Shown here piece by piece: positions 8,628 through 17,891 of a stretch of 64,000 nucleotides of DNA. A model generated the notes under the pieces. The model was not told the origin of the DNA. It saw only the letters and a list, made by a program, of their open reading frames with translations, and did not search any database. Origin of the DNA: Blastocatellia bacterium (lineage in GTDB: Bacteria > Acidobacteriota > Blastocatellia > UBA7656 > JADIYM01); contig JADIYM010000002.1 in NCBI GenBank assembly GCA_016705245.1, forward strand, positions 372,001 through 436,000. The letters run 5' to 3'. Within the stretch, counting starts at the first letter, position 1, and each line of letters opens with the position of its first letter. The translations under genes and the position numbers were made by a program.

Positions 8628-8674
8628 GCATCAATACCGTTTGCGGTAGCCCTCGGGTCGATCCAGGGTTTCAG
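8628..8674. repeat. Degenerate REP-like element related to 16495-16580
   Basis: The stretch beginning GCATCAATACCG and continuing through GCGGTAGCCCTCGGGTCG is a diverged copy of the left arm of the large inverted repeat at 16495-16580. The opposite arm is not present, so this is a half element. It lies upstream of the FG-GAP gene. Confidence 0.5.
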
Positions 8675-8807
8675 CCTTGCTCGCACGTAACCGCTGCACG
8701 ACAGGTCCATCTCGCAACAGACCCGGGCCCTGCCTCGCTATCTCGAACGTCCAACGCGCCGTGCAAGTGCGTATCTTCTGTGAAAGTGGCCGCCTCTTGA
8801 GCCTGAC

Positions 8808-8816
8808 TGGTACAAT
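8808..8816 (+). promoter_or_regulatory. Extended -10 promoter of the first FG-GAP gene
   Basis: TGGTACAAT, with -10 hexamer TACAAT at 8811-8816. No good -35 hexamer was found 16-18 bases upstream, as often with extended -10 promoters. It leaves a leader of about 27 bases before the ATG. Confidence 0.6.
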
Positions 8817-8849
8817 TCGGCCCGTCACACCACAGGGGATGCGAAACAA

Positions 8850-11162
8850 ATGAACAGACTTACGGGTTTTGCGGTGGTCATGTGCCTTGCCATGGCCGTC
8901 GTTGTCCCTCCGACCGCGTCACGCGCGGGCGAGCGCACGACGACAATGATCTGGGACATCAAGACGACCGCTCAGTCCGGTCAGAGGTCGATCTACAACA
9001 CGGACTCCGACGGCACCACGCTCGGAATGCCTTGCGCCTCAGGCGACCTGGACGGTGATGGCGATGACGAGGCGATACTCGCTCCGTTTCTGGCGCCATC
9101 CGGACCGGGCAACACCCGACCGAGGGCTGGCGAGCTCCACGTTCATTTCGGCGCTCCCGATTCCATCTCGGGCACCGTTACTGATCAGACAGCGGCCGCT
9201 GGAACGATCACGACAATATTTGGAGCCCGGTCCGGCGACTTTCTTGGAAACGAGGTTGAAGCTGGTGACGTGACCGGCGACGAGTTCGAGGACATTCTAG
9301 TAGGCGCGCAAAACGCCGACGGACTCGGAACGGATTCCAGCCGTCCACTTGCCGGAAAGCTCTACGTCATCAGCGGGCGCGCGACGTGGCCTGCAACGAT
9401 CGACCTGGCTGCGACGCCGATGGATGGCGTAACCGAAATACTCGGCGCCGTCGCAGGCGAGCGCTGCGGGTTCTGGCCGTCCTTCGGTGACGTGAATGGC
9501 GACGGGACTAACGACATTCTCGTTTCGTCCGATCTCGCGAAGAGCTCGAGCGGAGCCGGTTCCGCACGTGGAAAGCTCTACATCATTCCCGGCGGTCCGT
9601 CGCTCCCCGCCCAGATCGATCTGGGGAACTCATCGCAGCTGTCGAGTCTCGACATCTCGATCATCTATGGCATCGACGACTGCGATCACTTTGGCTCGTG
9701 CATCACGTCAGGAGACTTCGACAAGGACGGCATCGACGACATCGTCTGTTCGGCCGGACTAGCGCGGTCGGGAGCATTCCCGACTGCGAAGCTCGAGGAA
9801 CCGACGGGCGCCTTTTGTTCGAACGGACTCGGCGGCGGCGGCGGACCGAACAACGATCGCAATGAGGCCGGCGAGGTCTACATTATCTATGGACGCACGA
9901 ACTGGCCCGCGTCAATGGAGCTCTCGAACCCGACGGCCGACGTCGCGATCTATTACGGTCAGAACTCCGGCGATCACTTCGGGGAGGACGTTCGGGTCGG
10001 CGACTTTGACGGCGATGGCAAGATCGAGCTGGCTGTCGGCGCGCTAACGGCGAGCGCCCCGTCCGGTATGGCGGGTGTACCGCCGCGAAATGACAGCGGC
10101 ATCGGCTACATCTTCTGGGGCTCGTTCATCACGAGAGGCGAACGTGTCGACACCCGGGCGCTCGGAACCACCGAGCCACGAATGACGCGAATCTACGGTG
10201 AGGCGGCCGGCGACATCGGAGCGGATACGATCGCGCTCGCCGACGTCAACGCCGACGGCCTTGCCGAGATGGTCTTCGCGAGTCCGACCTACGACCCGAT
10301 GTCGCGTGCCGAGGCCGGCGATCTCAAGGTCATCTTTGGTGATGCCGGGCGATTGCCGCCCGTCGTCGACCTCGCCAATCCTCCGGCGTCCGTCTCCGTC
10401 TACCAGGTCATTGCCGCAGATCCCGGCGACATGTTCGCTTATTCGTTCACGGTCGGCGACTTCGACGGCGATGGCTTTACCGACCTCATGCCGAACGGCA
10501 TGGGTGGCGACGGACTCAACAACTGCTGCCGCGACGCGGGTGAGCTCTACGTTCTGTCAGGAAAGGAATTCAGTCTTCGCGCCGGAAGAGGTCCGTCAGG
10601 AACCCCGTGCCTGACCAGCGTCAACGTAACACCGGTGTCGTCCGTCTACTACGCCGGACAGTCGGGTATTCAGCTCACTCTGCTTTGTGATACCGACCAG
10701 GCCGACGGGATGTACGTTCCCGGCGCCAGGGCGATCCTCAACGGCGTTGAGGTTCAGGCGACGTTCGTCTCCGGAAAGGAACTGCGCGTCAATCTCGATG
10801 ATGTGCTCGAGGTTCGCAACACGCCTGGACTCGTAACCGCGCGCGTGAAGAACCCGGGCTCGGATGCGTCGCTCGGCGTTTCCGCCATCACGCTTGTCGG
10901 ACCGTCGATTTCCTCCGTCAAGGCAAAGCGAAAGGGAGGCAACCTGCGACTGACTCTCAAGGGATCGGATTTCCTCACAGGCGCGACAGTCGAGGTCTCC
11001 GATGGCAACGGAACCCAGATTGCCCCGATTTCGGTCATTCGGAAGAGCGGCACAAAGCTCCGCGCCACAATCATCGGCCAGACGAGCGGGAACCTCCTCG
11101 TGGTGCGGGCTGTGAATCCCGGGCCAGCGTACTCGAGTCCGGCAAACGTCTTTGCGCCTTAA
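8850..11162 (+). CDS. Secreted FG-GAP repeat protein (integrin-alpha-like propeller), paralogue A
   Basis: The 770-residue protein has a signal peptide (residues 1-26, ending near SRAGE). Repeated FG-GAP blades follow, with calcium-binding D-x-D-G-D-G loops: DLDGDGDDE, DVNGDGTND, DFDKDGIDD, DFDGDGKIE, DVNADGLAE, DFDGDGFTD. The pattern predicts a seven-bladed beta-propeller of the integrin-alpha type. The last ~170 residues look like IPT/TIG-type beta-sandwich segments ending with VVRAVNPGPAYSS. It is probably an exported calcium-dependent binding protein; the ligand is unknown. A full-length paralogue lies at 44922-47195. The pentaheme cytochrome follows only 9 bases later and is likely co-transcribed. 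Confidence 0.85.
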   Translation: MNRLTGFAVVMCLAMAVVVPPTASRAGERTTTMIWDIKTTAQSGQRSIYNTDSDGTTLGMPCASGDLDGDGDDEAILAPFLAPSGPGNTRPRAGELHVHFGAPDSISGTVTDQTAAAGTITTIFGARSGDFLGNEVEAGDVTGDEFEDILVGAQNADGLGTDSSRPLAGKLYVISGRATWPATIDLAATPMDGVTEILGAVAGERCGFWPSFGDVNGDGTNDILVSSDLAKSSSGAGSARGKLYIIPGGPSLPAQIDLGNSSQLSSLDISIIYGIDDCDHFGSCITSGDFDKDGIDDIVCSAGLARSGAFPTAKLEEPTGAFCSNGLGGGGGPNNDRNEAGEVYIIYGRTNWPASMELSNPTADVAIYYGQNSGDHFGEDVRVGDFDGDGKIELAVGALTASAPSGMAGVPPRNDSGIGYIFWGSFITRGERVDTRALGTTEPRMTRIYGEAAGDIGADTIALADVNADGLAEMVFASPTYDPMSRAEAGDLKVIFGDAGRLPPVVDLANPPASVSVYQVIAADPGDMFAYSFTVGDFDGDGFTDLMPNGMGGDGLNNCCRDAGELYVLSGKEFSLRAGRGPSGTPCLTSVNVTPVSSVYYAGQSGIQLTLLCDTDQADGMYVPGARAILNGVEVQATFVSGKELRVNLDDVLEVRNTPGLVTARVKNPGSDASLGVSAITLVGPSISSVKAKRKGGNLRLTLKGSDFLTGATVEVSDGNGTQIAPISVIRKSGTKLRATIIGQTSGNLLVVRAVNPGPAYSSPANVFAP

Positions 11163-11171
11163 ACATCCGGT

Positions 11172-13145
11172 ATGAAGAGAATATCTCTCGCATCGTTCGC
11201 CATCTTCTGGCTCGGCCTCATGTTCGGGCCGTGGGCAGTCGAATTCGCTGCGCCGCAGCAAACCATTACGGGCCGCGTCATCGATTCCGTGACGCGCGCG
11301 CCGATACCAAACGCTGACGTCCGCATTCAGGCGAGTCTGACGGAACAGGCGACGACCGGAACGGATGGTGCCTTCACGCTCCGAACGACGCGCGCTGCCG
11401 GCGAGGTGGTAACTATCGGGGCCGGGGCGCTCGATGCCGAAGGAACGAGGGCGAACTTCTACAATTCGAAACTCTCGGTTCTCGTTGGCGATTCGGGGAT
11501 CGAGATCCAGCTGGTGCCGGCGGCAATGGGTGATGACCAGGCCTATGAGTTCGCGAATCCCCAGGACTGCCGTTTGTGTCACGGAACGCTCTACGATTAC
11601 TGGCAGGACTCGGCGCATCGGAACGCGGCGAAGAACACGTGGGTCCGCGACATGTACGACGGCCAGGGAACACCTGGTACGGGCGGGAACGGCTTTGTTT
11701 ACAAGGACATGCATCCCGGATTCAAGGGTGATTGCGCCGAATGTCATGCTCCGATGGATTCGGCGAAGAACCCCGGTGACAACACGGATTTCTCGACCAT
11801 AACGCCATTTGCCCGCGAGTTCGGAGTATCGTGCGACGTCTGTCACAAGACCTACGACATCTCGAACATCAAGCTGCCCGGAGTTCAGGGCATGCTGATG
11901 GCCCGATCGTCGCGCGAAACGATTTTCGGTCCGTTGCCGGACTCCGCGCCGAACTTCCCCGGTGTCATGCGTGCGTCGTACAGCAAGATCCACACGACTG
12001 GTCTGTTGTGTGCCTCGTGCCACGAGGACAACAACGATCACGACTTCGACCTGGATTATCTCGACGAAGGCAGCGTCGTGAGCGAGGAGACGTGGACGGA
12101 GTGGCTTGCCAGTCCGTATGCGACACCGGGTCCCGGATTGCGAACGTGCATGGACTGCCACATGACGCCGAGGGGCGACCGGGCGATGTGCGAGCAATAT
12201 CAACCGGTCACGCGGGATCCCTCTCAGGTCTACTCGCACGACTTCGAGGGTACGACGGACGAATTCGTCCAGAATGCCGCCACTTTACGAGCTATTGCAC
12301 GACGTGATGAATCAACTCTTCGGATCTCGGTAGCAGTGACGAATGATCGGACAGGCCACGATCTTCCGGGCGGCCAGGCCATTCGACACGCAATCCTGAT
12401 CGTGACTGCGCGAGACGGAAACGGTGGTGCTCTCGAGTTTGTCGCGGGCGAATCGGAAACCGTCTCGGAGATCGGCGGAACGGGTGATCCCGGGCAGGGC
12501 TACTACGCCGGGCAGCCCGGAAAGGCATTCGCCAAGGTCTTCGGAAATGCGGACGAGACTGGTGTGTTCTTCACTGAAGCGACGCGAATTGTCTCGGACA
12601 ACCGTATTCCTGCCGGATTCACGGACTGGAGCGACTATGCCTTCGCGCTTCCCGACGGCTTCGAACCGGCATCGATCACGGCGAAACTGATCTATCGCCG
12701 TGCTCCTCGCGAGCTCGTCGACCTCAAGGGCTGGGTGACAACGGGGCATGGGCGTCCGAATCCGGATCTGATCGGGCCGAACTTCGGAGTGGTGATGGCC
12801 GCGGATGCACACGACGTGGCCATTCCGGGTCCAGAGGTCAATCGCGACAAGGTCGTCAATTCGGAGGGGCTGCGGCTTCGAATCGTCACCGGATCCCTGC
12901 GATTGTTCGCCCAGGGAGCGCAGCTCGCGGTGACAGATCCGACTGGAGTCTGGGTGCCGTTCGACGCGCTGGCAAAGGTTGCAGGCTCAGGCCAGAAGCT
13001 CACCCAGAAAGGGAAGATCGGAGGCCTAAAGCTCAACCAGTTCTGGCCTTCCGGTGCTGTCAGGTTTCTTCGGGTCACGCATCCCGATGGATCAGAGACC
13101 ATCCTGCGGCTGCAGCGAACCGGGTCGAAGTACGTGCCGGTGTGA
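11172..13145 (+). CDS. Secreted pentaheme c-type cytochrome with carboxypeptidase-regulatory-like domain
   Basis: The 657-residue product has a signal peptide (MKRISLASFAIFWLG). A carboxypeptidase regulatory-like beta-sandwich spans roughly residues 30-100 (TGRVIDSVTRAPIPNADV). Five heme c sites follow between about residues 133 and 330: CRLCH, CAECH, CDVCH, CASCH and CMDCH. The remaining half is beta-rich with no recognised domain and ends in a short IPT-like segment. Multiheme cytochromes of this layout carry electrons in the periplasm or at the cell surface; no substrate-binding signature is recognised. It sits directly behind the FG-GAP gene. A strong stem-loop follows the stop. Confidence 0.85.
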   Translation: MKRISLASFAIFWLGLMFGPWAVEFAAPQQTITGRVIDSVTRAPIPNADVRIQASLTEQATTGTDGAFTLRTTRAAGEVVTIGAGALDAEGTRANFYNSKLSVLVGDSGIEIQLVPAAMGDDQAYEFANPQDCRLCHGTLYDYWQDSAHRNAAKNTWVRDMYDGQGTPGTGGNGFVYKDMHPGFKGDCAECHAPMDSAKNPGDNTDFSTITPFAREFGVSCDVCHKTYDISNIKLPGVQGMLMARSSRETIFGPLPDSAPNFPGVMRASYSKIHTTGLLCASCHEDNNDHDFDLDYLDEGSVVSEETWTEWLASPYATPGPGLRTCMDCHMTPRGDRAMCEQYQPVTRDPSQVYSHDFEGTTDEFVQNAATLRAIARRDESTLRISVAVTNDRTGHDLPGGQAIRHAILIVTARDGNGGALEFVAGESETVSEIGGTGDPGQGYYAGQPGKAFAKVFGNADETGVFFTEATRIVSDNRIPAGFTDWSDYAFALPDGFEPASITAKLIYRRAPRELVDLKGWVTTGHGRPNPDLIGPNFGVVMAADAHDVAIPGPEVNRDKVVNSEGLRLRIVTGSLRLFAQGAQLAVTDPTGVWVPFDALAKVAGSGQKLTQKGKIGGLKLNQFWPSGAVRFLRVTHPDGSETILRLQRTGSKYVPV

Positions 13146-13155
13146 GATGGAGAGT

Positions 13156-13186
13156 AGACAGGATTTCAGGATTTGAAATCCTGTCT
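13156..13186. terminator. Bidirectional stem-loop between convergent genes
   Basis: A perfect 13-bp inverted repeat (13156-13168 with 13174-13186) with a 5-base loop lies between the cytochrome stop and the convergent minus-strand gene stop. There is no long T tract, but position and strength fit a shared terminator. Confidence 0.65.
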
Positions 13187-13198
13187 GCTCTTCCTCTA

Positions 13199-13747
13199 TC
13201 ACTTACCGGCTTTCTTGCGTGCCTGTTCGAGTTGGTACTTTCGAGCTGACTTCTGCCACTTCTCGAGATAGGGCACGAGCGGACGGAACAGCCGGGCGCG
13301 CCAACCGGACTGTCGCTCGCGCCACACCTTGAAGTATCTCTCGACGTATTCGCGCACGGCGCGTTCGATCTCGGGACCCTTCTTTTTCTTGCTCGAGACC
13401 GTCACGAGGTAGTGCTGGGCCACGAGCGACATCACCGACTGTGCGATAAGAGCCTTGAGCTGTGCCTTCGCCGCAAGCCGTTTGAACCAATTCAGACCCT
13501 GCGGCTGGAGAACCATGAGCGCGACGTCACCGAATGCCGAGGAGAGTCCCGGTTGCTTCGGGCGGTAGAGCGCCGGAAGTCCTTTGAGCAGTTCCTGTGG
13601 CAGCCGCGAGTCCTCGATCCGGTCGACGAATCGAATTCGACTGAAGCCGCGCAGGTGTTCAATCGGTACGCACTCGATGGCCGCCTGAACCTGCGCTTCG
13701 AGGTCCTTCACTTCAATGGAAGACTGATATTCAACCTTGATCGCCAT
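13199..13747 (-). CDS. Conserved-looking protein of unknown function
   Basis: The 182-residue product starts MAIKVEYQSSIEV and shows no signal peptide or membrane span. It is rich in charged and aromatic residues. The C-terminal third is strongly basic and helical (KWQKSARKYQLEQARKKAGK at the end), with a KKKK cluster near residue 120. Regular codon use in frame and a start 175 bases from the divergent choice-of-anchor gene support a real gene. I do not recognise the family. The basic tail could suit nucleic-acid or membrane-surface contact, but that is a guess. Confidence 0.65.
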   Translation of the reverse strand: MAIKVEYQSSIEVKDLEAQVQAAIECVPIEHLRGFSRIRFVDRIEDSRLPQELLKGLPALYRPKQPGLSSAFGDVALMVLQPQGLNWFKRLAAKAQLKALIAQSVMSLVAQHYLVTVSSKKKKGPEIERAVREYVERYFKVWRERQSGWRARLFRPLVPYLEKWQKSARKYQLEQARKKAGK

Positions 13748-13902
13748 AAGGTGGCGAAGGGTACAGGCTCGCAGCGCAGGGCGTCAAATGGGGCCTCCTT
13801 ACGCTCGTCGAGTCCACCCTTCAGGATCGATAGAACTGTTCGGTCTCCTTTCTGCGATGCGAAAGTCACGCGGCACACGGAGTCTCACCGGGTCCGTCAT
13901 CG

Positions 13903-13911
13903 TGGTACCAT
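13903..13911 (+). promoter_or_regulatory. Extended -10 promoter, almost leaderless
   Basis: TGGTACCAT with -10 hexamer TACCAT at 13906-13911. The ATG of the next gene is at 13923, so the transcript would carry a leader of about five bases or none. Confidence 0.5.
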
Positions 13912-13922
13912 TCGCGGCGTCT

Positions 13923-16399
13923 ATGAAACTTCTGAAGTCACTCACGCTTGTTCTCTTCGCCGCCGTCGGCCTGATCGCTCTTGTTTCTCTCGAGTCAGCG
14001 CACGCACTGTCGACCGGACCATTCCTCGAGCGTACCGGCGCTCCCGACGAGCAGACCTGCAACACGTGCCATCGGACTTATCCCCTCGATTCAGGCCCGG
14101 GACGCGTCGCCATCGAAGGACTACCGACGCAGTACACGCCGGGACAGACCTACCCGGTGACCGTTCGCGTCGCCGATCCGCTGGCGAAGGACTGGGGATT
14201 CCAGATCACGGCAATCACCGAAGAGGGGCAGGCCGCCGGGTTCTTTCAGTCGAACACCATTGCTATCGCGGCACTTGGACCGTCGATGCGCCTCGGGCGG
14301 TTTTATGCGCAGCACACACTGAACGGCACCTACGACGGCATTCGTGGAGAGGTGTCGTGGGCCCTTTTCTGGAAGGCGCCGTCCCAGGACCTCGGTCCCG
14401 TGACGTTTTATGCCGCTGGAAATGCCGCAAACGGGGACCATACTGACTTCTACGATTACATTTACACTACTAATGTAACTATCGATGGATTAAGGCGATT
14501 TGTACGAGTAAGGCTGGAAGCGCCGGCGCCTTCGGCCGCACTCGGTTCGGGCGAACGTGTAGTGATCCGATGGACCGCGACCGACGGCGACAGCGCGGTG
14601 CCCGCGTCGTTTCGGGTACTACTGTCTACCGACGGCGGAGAAAACTACCCGTCAGTCCTGGCCGACAGTTTGCCGGCAACTGCGAGATCATTCGTCTGGG
14701 CGATTCCGGACGGCCTGGTGACGACCGACGCCCGCATTCGAGTGGTTGTTGTCGACTCAGAGGGTGTCGAACGGGTCGACCAGTCGCGTTCCAATCTCAC
14801 GATTGGCCCGCTGGGACTTTCCCAGGCCCTCTTGCTCGCTGAGGCGCCGCTCGGCGGCGACTTCACGCGGCAGGCCTGGGCGGATGTTGACGGAGACGGG
14901 CGTCAGGACGTCGTCGTCGGACGCAACGCCGGCGGCGTGCTTTTCTATCGTCAATCAACGGACGGTACATTCCTGGAAGCGACTGAGGAGTCAGGACTTA
15001 CGTTCCCGGGGATGTCCGGGCCCTGGCCTGGGGCGATGCTGACGGCGACGGCCGTCCGGATCTGGCCGTCCTGTCGGTCAACGCCACGAGCATCTGGCGG
15101 AATGAAGGAGACGGGACGTTCTCGAGTGTCGGCGCGCCGACATCGCTCCCGAGGTTCGCGGATCCACGGGCGATCGTCTGGATGGACGTGGACCGTGATG
15201 GACGACTCGACGTCGTCGCAGGCGGAGCCACCGGAATGCTGGCGCTGAGGAACACGGGGGATGGATTCGAGGATGCGTCTGCACTGTGGAACGTTCCGGA
15301 TGGATCCGTGACCGCAATTGCAGTGGGTCCGAAGTTGCTCGTTGCAACCGGAAGCGGCGTGAGTGCCCATTCATTTAGTAATGGTGTGTTCGTCAAAGAG
15401 TTGAGCTTACTCGGCCAGTCAGCGACTTTTGCGGCCTCGGCCGTCGCGTGGGCGGATCTGACCGGTGACGGCTGGCTCGACGTCGTGATGTCGGGCACGT
15501 CGGGGCACCGGGTTGTTGCCGGGGACGGAGGCGAGTTACGGTTTCGCGACGCGACAAGTGAGTTGGGAATCGCGGGGATCGTTGGCGGAACCCGTCTGTT
15601 GCCAGCAGATTACGATGCGGATGGAGACGTCGATCTTCTCGTCGACGGTGGAACAGGCGGTCCACGGGTGTTGCGCAACCGAGGTGCTAGCGGATTCGAT
15701 GACGTGACGGCACGATTCGCTTTTGGGACAGACATAACGTCGATTGTTTGGGTTGACCGTGACGGATCTGGTGCCATCGATGCAGGAATAACCGTGGGTG
15801 AAGAACTGCGCGTGATGTCGAATGCTCGTTCGGGAGCGGGTGCGCTGCGACTTCGCGCTCGAACGGACGCCGATGCAGACGCCCACGTCGCGGACGCGCA
15901 GCCGGATCGGGATGCAATCGGATCGGTTGTCCGGATCGACCTCGATGGCGATGGGGATTGGGCGACGGGCTCCAGGACCGCAATCGTGGTAGTCCAGTCC
16001 GGGGCACACGTGCTCGTTAACGGACTCGTCGCGGATGGTGCAAGCGTCAGAGCCGACTTCATCGACGGCGAGGGAATCGAGACCTCCGTGGCAGCCGCAG
16101 CGAACGCGACGGATCTCCTCGACCCGTTTGCGCCAGTGCTCGTCTCCGCGAAGCTCTCCGCAACCGGCAAGAAAATCACGCTCGACGGGTTGCGACTGCC
16201 GGCATCGGGTGGCCGCATTCTCGTGGGAGAGGTTGCGCTGACCGGCGTGAAAGCTCCGCCACGGTTCGTCGGTACCGACGGAACGAGTACGCGTCTCGTC
16301 GGCAAAGATGCGCGACTGACGCAACTCCTTCAAACGAAACCGGTTGCCATCAGAGTATTTGCTGCGGGCGTCTTCACATCACCTGTCATCGTTCGGTAA
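13923..16399 (+). CDS. Choice-of-anchor-V / FG-GAP secreted protein, one frameshift
   Basis: The gene is split by one frameshift near 15029. Frame one carries a signal peptide, TGAPDEQTCNTCHR with a single CxxCH, and a beta-sandwich matching the choice-of-anchor V pattern (GPGRVAIEG, YTPGQTYPVTVRVADP, GPVTFYAAGNAANGD, DYIYTTNVT). An FG-GAP blade (DVDGDGRQD) follows. The second frame continues without loss (WGDADGDGRPD, DVDRDGRLD, DYDADGDVD) to an IPT-like end. Restoring one G in the CTGGCC run near 15028 gives GPWAWGDADGDG and fuses both parts into about 826 residues, so a sequencing undercall is the simplest reading. It is probably an exported or surface-anchored protein; the lone CxxCH may bind heme. 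Confidence 0.75.
15127..15142. repeat. Dispersed 16-bp palindrome inside the choice-of-anchor gene
   Basis: Exact TGTCGGCGCGCCGACA, read here as part of the codons for SVGAPT. Confidence 0.8.
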
Positions 16400-16494
16400 A
16401 GCGGCGGGTGAGCGACCAGCGCACCCAGTGCACTGTAGGTTGCGTGGGTCATTGGGTGCACCCTTGAAGTTGTCTTTAACCTCGCCAGCCTTAA

Positions 16495-16580
16495 GCATCA
16501 GTACCGGGCGCGGTAGCGCTCGGGTCGGTCTCCGGTTTCCAGGGCGTCCGCCCGAGCGCTACCGCGCCCGGTACTGATGC
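16495..16580. repeat. REP-like long inverted repeat (30-bp arms)
   Basis: Positions 16495-16524 and 16551-16580 are perfect reverse complements of 30 bases with a 26-base loop. The core is GCGGTAGCGCTCGGG. It fills the gap (16400-16712) between two converging genes, so it may also act as a terminator. A diverged half copy lies at 8628-8674, and the inverted repeat at 60652-60757 shares the GCGGTAGCG core, which suggests a dispersed REP family. Confidence 0.85.
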
Positions 16581-16712
16581 ACAGGCCAAGAGCACGTGTC
16601 GGTTGATCAAAGCGCACTTGCAAACGGCATGATGGCTGGCTCGCGGCGGCTTACCCTTCGGCCACTGCGCAGTCCAAACATGCCGGTGCAGCAGGTCGCG
16701 TCGATTCAGAGA

Positions 16713-17762
16713 TCAGTCCGTCGTGGAACCGTCGTCACAGTTTGGAAGCCTGATAACTTCCTTCTCGAGCCTGCGAACAGTTTTCTGGAGCTCGGGAAGC
16801 CGGTTGAATACGGCAGAAGATTTGAGCCAGGCCCTGTTGTCTATCGCAGGGTACCCAGAAACGACCTTGCCTGCCTCGACCGAGTTCGGAATCCCGGTCT
16901 GTGCCGTTGCAACGACTCCATCGCCAATTTCACAGTGCCCGGCGACACCCACCTGGCCCGCAAGCGTGACTCCGCGGCCGACCGTCGTCGATCCGGCCAG
17001 TCCGACCTGGGCGCAGAGAATCGTATCTTCGCCGATCAGTACGTTGTGACCGATCTGGACGAGGTTGTCGACTTTCGCCCCACGGCAAATCCTTGTCTCA
17101 CCGAAAGTTGCCCGGTCGACGGTGGTGCCGGCGCCAATCTCGACGTCATCCTCGACGACGACGACGCCCATCTGCTCGATTCGTTCGTAGTGCCCGTCGC
17201 CGGCGCGCGCGTATCCGAAACCATCGCTCCCGAGAACGACTCCGGGCTGCAGTACGCAGCGATCGCCAATCGCGGTGTCTTCACGAACAACGCATCCGCT
17301 GTGGACGAGCGTGTCGCTTCCGATCGCAACCCGATCGTAAAGGACGGTATGGGCGTGAATCTCCGTCCCATTGCCAATCGTGACGTCATCACCGACAACG
17401 ACAAACGGCCCGACGTAAACGTCGTCTCCCAACTTGGCGGTGCCGGCAACGACCGCGGGCGGGTGGACGCCCGCTGATTTTCGAGGTCGCGGACGGAAAA
17501 GCCTGGTTGCACGCGCGAAATCGGCACCGGGATGCGAACTGATGAGGCAGGGAATTCGCGCGCCGACCGCGTGTACGGCGCGGCAGATGGCGGCAGAGGC
17601 ACCCGTCGACGCGAGTCCCGGGGCGTGCCGAGCCTCGGCGATGTAGGTCAATTGTCCAACGGACGCGTCCTTGAGACTGCCAAGTCCCATAATCTCGAGC
17701 TCTACACCCTCGGCACCGCCCAGCTCGAGCCCGAGAGCTGCGGCGACTTCTCGCAATTTCAT
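16713..17762 (-). CDS. lpxD: UDP-3-O-acylglucosamine N-acyltransferase LpxD
   Basis: LpxD adds the second, N-linked 3-hydroxyacyl chain in lipid A synthesis, using acyl-ACP in the cytoplasm. The 349-residue protein has the N-terminal uridine-binding domain (MKLREVAAALGLELGG) and then a long left-handed beta-helix of hexapeptide repeats (residues ~100-300; GDDVYVGPFVVVGDDVTIGNG). The motif QIGHNVLIGE contains the likely catalytic histidine. The C-terminal helix (NRLPELQKTVRRLEKEV) matches the family's ACP-binding extension. It indicates an outer membrane with lipid A. No other lpx gene is in the window. It is transcribed away from xer. Confidence 0.95.
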   Translation of the reverse strand: MKLREVAAALGLELGGAEGVELEIMGLGSLKDASVGQLTYIAEARHAPGLASTGASAAICRAVHAVGARIPCLISSHPGADFARATRLFRPRPRKSAGVHPPAVVAGTAKLGDDVYVGPFVVVGDDVTIGNGTEIHAHTVLYDRVAIGSDTLVHSGCVVREDTAIGDRCVLQPGVVLGSDGFGYARAGDGHYERIEQMGVVVVEDDVEIGAGTTVDRATFGETRICRGAKVDNLVQIGHNVLIGEDTILCAQVGLAGSTTVGRGVTLAGQVGVAGHCEIGDGVVATAQTGIPNSVEAGKVVSGYPAIDNRAWLKSSAVFNRLPELQKTVRRLEKEVIRLPNCDDGSTTD

Positions 17763-17891
17763 TCTTGACGTCTCCCAGGATCGAACATATCGTCTGATAA
17801 CGCTATGGGTTGGCGTGGGTCCGCTCGACCGCCGCAGCGACCCGGAAGACTAACGCCGTTTCAGCAACCAGACAAGGAGCCGTCAGATTCC

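Noticed and set aside
10596..12239. A 547-codon minus-strand frame opposite the FG-GAP and cytochrome genes
   Set aside because: It is the complement of two well-supported coding genes and has the Arg-rich texture of an antisense shadow.
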